64,000 bases of DNA, from NCBI RefSeq assembly GCF_003254525.1, contig NZ_QFYS01000002.1, forward strand, positions 716,761 to 780,760, in the 5' to 3' direction. The notes beneath the pieces were generated by a model. It made no database searches. It saw only the letters and a list, made by a program, of their open reading frames with translations, and was not told where the DNA came from. Source of the stretch: Phenylobacterium kunshanense. GTDB lineage: Bacteria; Pseudomonadota; Alphaproteobacteria; Caulobacterales; Caulobacteraceae. The position numbers were made by a program, and so were the translations under genes. Below, one piece after another: positions 52,347-60,057 of the stretch (its first letter is position 1; each line of letters starts with the position of its first letter).

Positions 52347-55073
52347 TTAGAAGCGGTACTGGAGCTCGATGCCGTAGATGCGGGGCGGGGTGAGTTCCAC
52401 CTCCTGGGAGCCCGTGGCGAACCGGTCCGACGGCACGGTGGGACTGTTGTTGCGGCTCGATCCGGCGAGCGCGGCTTGGTAGCCCTCGGTATCAAACACG
52501 TTCTTGACGTAGGCGATCACTGTGTACTTGCCGCCGGTAGGCGCCCAGTAAGCGCGGAGATCCACTTGATCCCATGAAGGGGCCTTGTTGTATTCGCGTG
52601 TGAACACGTTGGCGTAGGCCTCGGACCGGTAGAGATAGGTCGCGCCAAGCGTGAGGGCGCCTGGTTCGAACTCGAAGGTGTAGGAGCCGTTCAACGCCAG
52701 TTTGTGCTTCGGCGCCTGGGGTAGCTGGTTTCCGACCACGCTGACGGGGCCGGTGTTGATGTTGTCATTGGTATCGATCAGCGGGATGCTCTTCCGAATC
52801 TTCGTCGGATTGTAACCGTAGTCCACCGTCAGGCGTACTGGCCGGATCGGCTGCCAGATCATGCCGAACTCCAGGCCGCTGGACCGCGACTTGGCGATAT
52901 TGACGAACTGACCGACGTTCGTCGGGCCCACGCGCACGGTGACCGGCGCCTGCAGGTTCCGGTAATCGAGATAGAAGAGCGCGGCGTTCACCTGCAGGGT
53001 GGAACCCACGTTCTTCTTCAGGCCGATCTCGTAGGAGTTGACAGTCTCTTCGTCCGCCTTGGGGTCGGCCAGGAACCCACCGGCCGAGAAGCCGAACGCC
53101 TTGTAGCCGCGGCTGTAGCGGGCATAGGCCATGGTGTCGTCGTCCGGCTCCCACTGGAGGCCGAAGGTCCCCGTCCAGGCGTCCGACGTATCGCCGAGCT
53201 GGCGGCTGGCGATGCCGTTGGAGCCGATCGTGTACTGGCGGCAGACGCCCGCCGTGCAGACCGAGGGGCTTGTCACCCCTTCGATCGGGCCGGCCGTACT
53301 CTTCGGCGCGAGCGTGTCAGTCAGGTCCATGGCGCCGTTGCCAAGGCCGCCGAGGGGGGCGAGCGCGTTGCCCAGCCCCAGGGCCTGGCCGACCGCCGGC
53401 AGGGCGTTGAGGTTGCCGAGCAGGCTGCCCCAGTTCGCCGCCGTGCCGGGACCGAAGGCGCTGAGGCCCAGAGCCGGGTAGAGGCCAGGATAGCAGGCGT
53501 CCGAATTGCAGACGATCCGCCGGAACTCGGTCCCGGACTTCTTGTCCTTGGTATAGCGCAGGCCGGCCGTGACCTTCAGGGTTTCAGTCGCCTGCCAGTC
53601 CACCTGGCCGAACATAGCCTTGCTTTCGGTGGTCAGGTCGTAGTTGCCGGTCGACCAAATACCCAGAGGATTGGGCGCAGCGCCCAGGATCGGCGTGCGC
53701 AAGCTGGATGGGCCATTGAGAAAGAAGTCGGCGGTGCTCCCGGTCCCGGTGTACTTTTCGTTATAGTAGTACGCCCCCACAATCCATTGAAGCGGCCCAT
53801 CGGTAGTCGATGAGATGTTGATCTCATGGCTGTACCATTTCGGATATTCGAAATAGTGGAATGTATTGTCCGCGTTTACGGTCAACGGTGCGCAGTTGAC
53901 CGTCGAGCGTCCGGCCGCGAACAGGGCTCCAACGGTTCCACAGATCGATCCGGGCGCAAGGGGTATCTGGAACGACTGGACGTTGGTCGCGTCGGTGTCG
54001 CCGTAGAGGTCGTACTTGTACTCTTGAATGCCTCCGACGTACCTGATGTCGATGCTCGGCAAATGGTAGACGAAGTTGGCCGTCAGCGAATTGACGTCCC
54101 GCAGCCTGACACGTTCGGGCGTGTTCGTGTTGAACTCGTGTGAATCTGCCAAAGCCGGATTCACGGTTATGTTCGTGTTGCCGAACTGGCGCAGGCTGCC
54201 CGGGACGATGCCGTTGACGCCGGTCTCGGGCGTGTAGCCGTGGGCGGAGTTGTAGACGATCGAGAAGTTCGGATCGAGGCGGCCGGTCTGATAGGGGTCG
54301 TTGAGGTAGCCGGCGCGCGCGCCGGGACCGCCGCGGTTGTGCCAGGCCAGGGTCTTGTAGGAGACCCACAGCTCGGCGTTCTCGCCGAGGTCGGCGGCGA
54401 GTTGGGCCTGGACCTGGTATTCGTCGCGCTTGCTGCCTTCCGACGGGCCGCCGGCGAGGTTCTTGAAGTAGCCCTTGCGCTGGTCGAGCTTGTAGCCCGA
54501 GACGCGGAACCTCAGATTGTCGGCGATGGGTCCCGACACCGCGGCCTGGAAGTTGGTGAACCCGTAATTCTCCGCAATCGCCCGAACCTCGGCGTAGAAG
54601 TCCTTGGTCGGACGCACCGAGATCACGTTGACCGTGCCGCCGATGGCGTTGCGGCCGTAAAGCGTGCCCTGCGGCCCGCGCAGGATTTCGACCCGCTCCA
54701 CGTCCAGCGGCGGGCCGCCGGCCAGCACGGTCGAGGTGGTGAAGAGGCCGTCGATGTAGATCGACACGGCGCCGTCGACCGCGTGCACGTTCGTCAGACG
54801 ACCGATGCCGCGCATGCTCGCCCGGTCGTTCCCCGACTGATAGGTGAAGCCTGGCGTGAAGTTGGTGAGATCCTGGACGGAGTTCACGCCGACGAGGTCA
54901 CGTTGCTTGCTGGTGAAGGCCGAGATGGCCACCGGCACGTCCTGGAGGCTCTGCTCGCGCTTCTCGGCGGTGACGACCAGTTCCTCAATGACATTAGCGG
55001 TCTGAGCCTGGGCGGATCCGGCCGCGACGGCCAGAAAAGCGCCGGACAGCAACAGCTTATTTCGAAAGGTCAT
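52347..55073 (-). CDS. TonB-dependent receptor
   Basis: 908 residues. A signal peptide (NKLLLSGAFLAVAAGSAQAQ) leads to a TonB box-like EELVVTAEKREQSLQDVP, a plug domain with VERVEILRGPQGTLYGRNAIGG, and a C-terminal barrel ending in YGIELQYRF with the terminal Phe needed for membrane insertion. It imports a ligand across the outer membrane using TonB energy. Paralogue of the receptor at 60046-62802. GGGGGAA precedes the start. Confidence 0.95.
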   Translation of the reverse strand: MTFRNKLLLSGAFLAVAAGSAQAQTANVIEELVVTAEKREQSLQDVPVAISAFTSKQRDLVGVNSVQDLTNFTPGFTYQSGNDRASMRGIGRLTNVHAVDGAVSIYIDGLFTTSTVLAGGPPLDVERVEILRGPQGTLYGRNAIGGTVNVISVRPTKDFYAEVRAIAENYGFTNFQAAVSGPIADNLRFRVSGYKLDQRKGYFKNLAGGPSEGSKRDEYQVQAQLAADLGENAELWVSYKTLAWHNRGGPGARAGYLNDPYQTGRLDPNFSIVYNSAHGYTPETGVNGIVPGSLRQFGNTNITVNPALADSHEFNTNTPERVRLRDVNSLTANFVYHLPSIDIRYVGGIQEYKYDLYGDTDATNVQSFQIPLAPGSICGTVGALFAAGRSTVNCAPLTVNADNTFHYFEYPKWYSHEINISSTTDGPLQWIVGAYYYNEKYTGTGSTADFFLNGPSSLRTPILGAAPNPLGIWSTGNYDLTTESKAMFGQVDWQATETLKVTAGLRYTKDKKSGTEFRRIVCNSDACYPGLYPALGLSAFGPGTAANWGSLLGNLNALPAVGQALGLGNALAPLGGLGNGAMDLTDTLAPKSTAGPIEGVTSPSVCTAGVCRQYTIGSNGIASRQLGDTSDAWTGTFGLQWEPDDDTMAYARYSRGYKAFGFSAGGFLADPKADEETVNSYEIGLKKNVGSTLQVNAALFYLDYRNLQAPVTVRVGPTNVGQFVNIAKSRSSGLEFGMIWQPIRPVRLTVDYGYNPTKIRKSIPLIDTNDNINTGPVSVVGNQLPQAPKHKLALNGSYTFEFEPGALTLGATYLYRSEAYANVFTREYNKAPSWDQVDLRAYWAPTGGKYTVIAYVKNVFDTEGYQAALAGSSRNNSPTVPSDRFATGSQEVELTPPRIYGIELQYRF

Positions 55074-55146
55074 ACTTGTTTCCCCCGGTAGTTTTTATGA
55101 AAACAGAAGATCGGCTCAGGCCGTAAAGGCGGATTGTTGGCAGATA

Positions 55147-55175
55147 GGGGGACGCCCTCAGAACTGAGGGCGCCC
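55147..55175 (-). terminator. strong hairpin after the second TonB receptor
   Basis: On the + strand GACGCCCTCAG, loop AA, CTGAGGGCGCC: an 11-bp stem with one mismatch, about 20 bp beyond the stop of the leftward receptor gene at 55195. The following run is C/T-mixed rather than a pure U tract, so termination strength is uncertain. Confidence 0.55.
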
Positions 55176-55194
55176 AGCATCGAGACCGCTCTGA

Positions 55195-58100
55195 CTAGAA
55201 CCGCTTCTTGAAGCCCACTTCGAACACGCGGCCCAGCGGATTTCCATTGGTGTAGTCGTAGTTGTATTGGCTTGGTACGTAGGGCGGATCCTTGTCGAAC
55301 ACGTTCTGAATGCTCGCCGTGACCGTCGTGTCCCAGGGCGCCTCCCAGCGCACCACCACGTCGTGTTGCCAGAAGTCCTTCGACTTGCCGACGGGGACCA
55401 GGTCTCGCCCGCCGGTCGCACTCGGGTTCGGGACCGTCACGAAGAGCGGTGATCCGAATGCCGGCGAGGTGCCTTCGGCGTAGCGCGTCTGCCAACGCAC
55501 GGAGAGCGGGCCTCGATTGAACGCGGCGAAGGCATTCGCACGCAGTTTCGAATAGGAGAAGAACTCGTTGACCAGGTCGCTGAGGCCGGCGCGATCCTCG
55601 GCCGGGGAGATCGCGATGTCCGTGCCGAGCAGGTTCGTGACGCCCCGCTTGTACTCGATCAGGTAGGTCGCCTCACCTCCGATGGCCCATCGGCCATCGA
55701 GCCAGCCTTCCCAGTCGTACTGCGCGCGGAACTCCAGCCCGGAGGTCTTCGTGTTGGGCCCGTTGATCGTGAAGCTGCGGAGCCGCGCCACGTTGGCGGC
55801 GCCACAGGCGCCGGCGAACGTGAATCGGGCCTGCAACTGGGCGAACGCCGGATTGCCGCAGTTCACATTCGACCCACCCGGGAACATGCTGGCGTAGAGA
55901 CGTGCGCCGCTCTCCTCGGTAATCTCGTCCTTGAACTTGAAGTTGAAGTAGTCGAGCGTCGCACTGAAGCCGCCGAGTTCGAGGATCGCGCCGACGTTGA
56001 AGGTGTCGGCCTTCTCCGGCTTCAGATCCGGATTGCCGCAGCTCTGAAATGCCCGATAGGCGCTACCCAGCACCCGGACGCCGTTGTTGCAGTCCGTGGA
56101 GACCAGACCGGGGCTCGGGGCCCGGAAGGTCGTGCTCGCGCTTCCGCGGAGCGCCAGGAAATCGGTGACCTGCCATTTGGCGGCGACCTTGGGATTGGTC
56201 GTCGAGCCAATGCCGCCCTGATAGTCCTCGTGGCGGATCGCGAAGTTCAGATTGAGGTTTTCGAGGACGGGAACCTGGAGCTCCGCAAAGATGGCCTTGA
56301 CGTTGGCGTCATCGTCGCGATCCACGGCCGATCCGAAGAACTGCAGCGGGCCGCTCTCGTCGGCGCACGCGGGGCGGTCCGGACAGGGGGTCTCGTTGGA
56401 GTTGAAGAATTCGCCATACTTCCGGGTTTCTTGCGTATAGCGATATTGCGCGCCGACGGCCCACGCGACCTGTCCCCCAGGGAGCTCCAGACCGGTTTCG
56501 CCGGAGAACACCATGTCCGCCACGAGCAGCCGGTTGGTCAGGACGTTGGTGTAGTTGCCGTAGAGCCAGGCCACGACCTGCGGGTCGTTCGCAACGGCGG
56601 CGTTGAAAAACGGATTCGCCGCGCCGTTTACGACGCTGGTCTGGGTGCCGTTTGTGAAGGGATTGAAGTAGTAACACCCCAGCGCCCCATTGCCGGCCCC
56701 AGACGTGAAGTTGTTCGTTTCGGCCGCCGTACAGCCCCCCGGATCATCCGCCTTGGCTCCAAAACCGCGCAGGCCCAACTGGATCCGCGAGACCAGGAGG
56801 TCGTTGGTATCAGAAGTGTTCTTCTGCTCCATATAGGTGATGGCGGTGTCATATTTCACCCCGCCGAAGATCTCGCCTTGAAAGCCGCCGGAGATACGAA
56901 ATGCGTCGTTGACGATCGACTGGTGGTCCGCCTTGTCGGAATTGAGCGGATGGCCCGCAAACGCGATGGCGCGCCATCCCAGTTGAATGATGTCGACACC
57001 GCGGGCTCCGAGAGGGGCCCCGGCTTGAGCCCCCACCGCGCTGTTGGCCGACGCCCGAATGGCCGCACACTGCGCGGCCGTCAGCGGCGAGCGGCAGTCG
57101 TTGAGCAGGGCGACGAGGCCCGGGTGGTTCGCCGGGATGTTGTAGGGCACCGAGAAGTTGGGGCCGTTCGGGGCGGTGGGTGAGAAGGACGTCCCTCCGA
57201 CCGCCACCGGCGACGGATACTGCGCCGTGAGGTTGGCGGGAGAGATGCGCTGGACCGGCGTGTCGTTCTTGGTCCAAGCGACCTCGCCGTGGAAGGCCAG
57301 GTTCTCCGAGAGCTCGAAGTTCACCTCACCGTAGAGCTGATAATGGTCCTCGCGATTGACGAGATCGTTGAAGTTGGAGAACTGGAAGCGGCACGTGGAC
57401 GTCGCCGTGGCCGGGTTCTGCGCGCCCACCGGAACGGCCACGGTCGCTGTCGCGCCCTGTCCCAGCGTCCCGCTCAAAGGGTTCGGATAGGTGACGTTGT
57501 TGGTCAGCACCCCGCCAAGCTCGGCGCACCCATTGTCACGGAAGAGGTTGGCTCCGGCCAGGAAGAGTCCCGGGTTGGAAGCGCCTGTCCAGCCGCCCGC
57601 GCCGGCATAGCCGCCGAAATCGAAGCCGCGCAACGCCCAGTCGCGGTCGTGGATGTCGAGCCGCGAGCGGTGGCGGTAGCCGGCCGTGAGCAGGACGTTC
57701 CCGTTCTCGAATTTGCGCCCCCACGCGGCGTTCGCCTCGTAGTCTCCGTTGGAACCGTCGATGAGCGCGTACTCGCCGCCGAGTTCGAAGCCGTCGAGAT
57801 CCGTCCGGGTTATGAAGTTGACCACGCCGCCGATCGCGTCCGAACCGTAGGTGGCCGCGGCCCCGTCCTTCAGCACCTCGATGCGTCCAACCGCAGCCGT
57901 CGGGATGAAGTTGAGGTTCGCGCCGCCGCCTTGGAAGGCGGCCGACGGGCTGTCAGCCAGACGCCGGCCGTTCATCAGCGTCAGCGTACGCGCTGCCCCA
58001 AAACCGCGCAGGTTGATCGATGCAGTGCCTGCGCCGCCATTGTACCGATTGCTCTCGCCCAACGAGGATTGAGACGAGGTTATTGTCTTGACCAGCTGGA

Positions 58101-58323
58101 TGACGGTCGGGGCGCCCTGGGCCTCAAGGTCGCGACTGGACAGCACATCGACCGGTAGCGCAGCGTCTTCCGGAGTCCCGGCGATGAAGGAGCCGGTGAC
58201 GACAACCTCCTCGACTTCCGATACCGGCGCAGATGCGACGGTCTGCGCCATCGCGGAGCTACCCGTGATCGCGATCGCCAGGGCGATCATGGATCCGCCC
58301 CCAAGGTACGTTCGAACAGACAT
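55195..58323 (-). CDS. TonB-dependent receptor, long form
   Basis: 1042 residues from ATG 58321-58323 (MSVRTYLGG), with GGGAGG-like GGGGAGG before it. Signal peptide ends SSAMAQ; TonB box region VEEVVVTGSF; plug with INLRGFGAARTLTLMNGRR and VLKDGAAATYGSDAIGGVVN; barrel ends VFEVGFKKRF. This branch, with NGRRL and an unusually long barrel, is common in Caulobacterales and sphingomonads and is linked to large or plant-derived substrates. 121 bp upstream of the next leftward receptor gene. Confidence 0.95.
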   Translation of the reverse strand: MSVRTYLGGGSMIALAIAITGSSAMAQTVASAPVSEVEEVVVTGSFIAGTPEDAALPVDVLSSRDLEAQGAPTVIQLVKTITSSQSSLGESNRYNGGAGTASINLRGFGAARTLTLMNGRRLADSPSAAFQGGGANLNFIPTAAVGRIEVLKDGAAATYGSDAIGGVVNFITRTDLDGFELGGEYALIDGSNGDYEANAAWGRKFENGNVLLTAGYRHRSRLDIHDRDWALRGFDFGGYAGAGGWTGASNPGLFLAGANLFRDNGCAELGGVLTNNVTYPNPLSGTLGQGATATVAVPVGAQNPATATSTCRFQFSNFNDLVNREDHYQLYGEVNFELSENLAFHGEVAWTKNDTPVQRISPANLTAQYPSPVAVGGTSFSPTAPNGPNFSVPYNIPANHPGLVALLNDCRSPLTAAQCAAIRASANSAVGAQAGAPLGARGVDIIQLGWRAIAFAGHPLNSDKADHQSIVNDAFRISGGFQGEIFGGVKYDTAITYMEQKNTSDTNDLLVSRIQLGLRGFGAKADDPGGCTAAETNNFTSGAGNGALGCYYFNPFTNGTQTSVVNGAANPFFNAAVANDPQVVAWLYGNYTNVLTNRLLVADMVFSGETGLELPGGQVAWAVGAQYRYTQETRKYGEFFNSNETPCPDRPACADESGPLQFFGSAVDRDDDANVKAIFAELQVPVLENLNLNFAIRHEDYQGGIGSTTNPKVAAKWQVTDFLALRGSASTTFRAPSPGLVSTDCNNGVRVLGSAYRAFQSCGNPDLKPEKADTFNVGAILELGGFSATLDYFNFKFKDEITEESGARLYASMFPGGSNVNCGNPAFAQLQARFTFAGACGAANVARLRSFTINGPNTKTSGLEFRAQYDWEGWLDGRWAIGGEATYLIEYKRGVTNLLGTDIAISPAEDRAGLSDLVNEFFSYSKLRANAFAAFNRGPLSVRWQTRYAEGTSPAFGSPLFVTVPNPSATGGRDLVPVGKSKDFWQHDVVVRWEAPWDTTVTASIQNVFDKDPPYVPSQYNYDYTNGNPLGRVFEVGFKKRF

Positions 58324-58779
58324 GGAATCCTCCCCTTCCGCTCCCGCGTTGTTTGTGTGTGCGGTTCCGAGCGCAAAAATGTTTGTGAGTTCGCGACTGC
58401 GCGGCTGTTCAAGCTCTCTAGCAGAACCCCCCGATAGCCCCGCCCATGGCGGGCGCATCTATAACGTATCCTACAATATCGTTCCCGCAAGCACCTCGCG
58501 CGCACGCGAGGAGACTGACGAGGGGTCAGCGGATCGATGGGAGGCAAAGGGGGTCAGCAATATTGGGTTGTCGGCCACCGATGCCTCAGGCACGGCGCCT
58601 GCCCCCCAACTCCAGGTACAAGCCAACGATCGAAGGCGGCCTCTTGCCGGGCGCGCGCGGCGCGCGCCACCTGCCGAGGCTTCGGAAAGGACACCTTCTT
58701 AAGCGTGGCGAGGTTTAAGCGTTACCCGAGATGAAGATATGATATGCCTACGTTACAATTATAACTCTGGAGTGAGGGC
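58324..58779. promoter_or_regulatory. divergent gap with dyad motifs upstream of receptor and small exported protein
   Basis: No gene is supported. Two dyads stand out: AACGTAT at 58463 with ATATCGTT ending at 58483, and GTTACAATTATAAC at 58752-58765 (one mismatch), the latter 14 bp before the small gene. The first shares ACGATA/TATCGT half-sites with the dyad at 60040-60057 in front of the third receptor, hinting at one common regulator, possibly the nearby MarR protein. Confidence 0.35.
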
Positions 58780-59094
58780 ATGATGCTATCGAGAAACATC
58801 ATCTTAGCTGTAGCTATGGTCGCCGGGGCGAGCGCGTCGAATGCGTCCCCTGCAGAGCATGTCGTGGCGACCTTCGCGCGTACGGACATCCCCCGCTCGA
58901 AGATCGTCGCGGGGGGCGCGGTGTTTCATTGTGAGCAAAGCCAGTGCGTGGCCAGGGCGCCCAGCTCTCGCACACTAAGTCTTGAGGCCTGCAAGGTTCT
59001 GGCGAAGCGCTTCGGACGCGTCGAGACCTTTGGCGAAGGGGGCAGGGCGCTGCCCGCTGAGAAGTTGCGAGCCTGCGTGGGCGGAGCAGAATAG
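58780..59094 (+). CDS. small exported protein, CC_3452-like
   Basis: 104 residues with a signal peptide (LSRNIILAVAMVAGASASNA). The mature part has four cysteines in the pattern VFHCEQSQC ... EACKVLAKRFGRVETF ... LRACVGG, which resembles the Caulobacter CC_3452 family of short periplasmic proteins of unknown function. Start is ATG 58780 or 58783 after GGAGTGAGG. Not part of an obvious operon. Confidence 0.65.
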   Translation: MMLSRNIILAVAMVAGASASNASPAEHVVATFARTDIPRSKIVAGGAVFHCEQSQCVARAPSSRTLSLEACKVLAKRFGRVETFGEGGRALPAEKLRACVGGAE

Positions 59095-59347
59095 CCGACC
59101 GGTGGCTCTGGCGAGCGATTGAGGCGAGCCTGGCGGCTGGAAAGCACGCCGCGCGCTCGTCGAGCGCGCGGCGCAAGTCGTTGCCCTTGGGAAGAAACAA
59201 AGTCCAAAAGCAGATGTATGCTACAATACAAGTGCGCGGCCGCGCAAGCGGGGCGGTGCTTGACGGACGCGCCGTTGCAGGCGCCGACCGCGTCGCGCGG
59301 CAGGATGCCCCTTGCATGACGCCACGGATGCCTGAACCATTGGCGTT

Positions 59348-59875
59348 GTGGCGAACCAACCTAAAACCCGACCCATCACCCGCCGGCCCCCCGGACTCGC
59401 CGAACCGGCGACGGCCAGCCGGGAGGCGCCGTCGCTTGCGGCGGCCCGCATTGAGAACGTGGGTTTTTTGATTTCTGACGTGACACGCTTGATGCGAAAG
59501 GGGTTCGATCGGCGGGTTCGCGCGCTTGGTCTAACACGGCCGCAGTGGCGGGTTCTCGTCTACGTCCTCCAGAACGAGGGGCTTTCGCAGTCGGCGCTGG
59601 CGCGCGCCATGGATATCGAACGCGCCCCGCTCGGCCAGCTGGTGAGAGCGCTCGAGACCCTGCAGTTGGTCAGGCGTCAACGATCCAGCGTGGATCAGCG
59701 GGAGTGGCAGATTTTTGCCGGGGAAGGCGCGGCTACAGCGGTGCCGGAATTGGTCGCCGCCGCCGAGTGGCTGCGGGGAGTGTATTTTCAGGGCCTCACA
59801 CGGAGCGAGGAGCTGATGTTGCGCCGGATTCTTGAGCGCATGCGATCAAACCTGAGCTTCGAACTGGAACGATGA
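59348..59875 (+). CDS. MarR-family regulator
   Basis: 175 residues from GTG 59348. Winged HTH: LTRPQWRVLVYVLQNEGLSQ, ALARAMDIERAPLGQLVRAL, and the wing VRRQRSSVDQREWQIFA. The final helix LTRSEELMLRRILERMRSNL closes the dimer. About 40 residues of basic, Pro-rich N-terminal extension precede the domain. It lies 170 bp before the third receptor gene, where a dyad overlaps the start codon, so it probably controls receptor expression. Confidence 0.88.
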   Translation: MANQPKTRPITRRPPGLAEPATASREAPSLAAARIENVGFLISDVTRLMRKGFDRRVRALGLTRPQWRVLVYVLQNEGLSQSALARAMDIERAPLGQLVRALETLQLVRRQRSSVDQREWQIFAGEGAATAVPELVAAAEWLRGVYFQGLTRSEELMLRRILERMRSNLSFELER

Positions 59876-60039
59876 CCAGACAGTTCGCCTGATTCGGCGA
59901 CAGCACCCCGCGACAGAGACCCTTGGTCTGTGTCGGCCGTTACAATTTTCTCCCCTCACTATTGACGCACTCGGCGAGGTGACAGACCGTGACCGCAAGG
60001 CGCGCTGAGACGCGCCTGAAACGAAGGGCGGGGAGTTGA

Positions 60040-60057
60040 TATCGTATGATAACGATA
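60040..60057. promoter_or_regulatory. inverted repeat over the start of the third receptor gene
   Basis: TATCGT, spacer ATGATA, ACGATA. The receptor start codon ATG (60046) lies inside the spacer, so a protein bound here would block translation start or the transcript's leader. The half-site recurs around 58463-58483. Candidate MarR operator; unproven. Confidence 0.4.
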
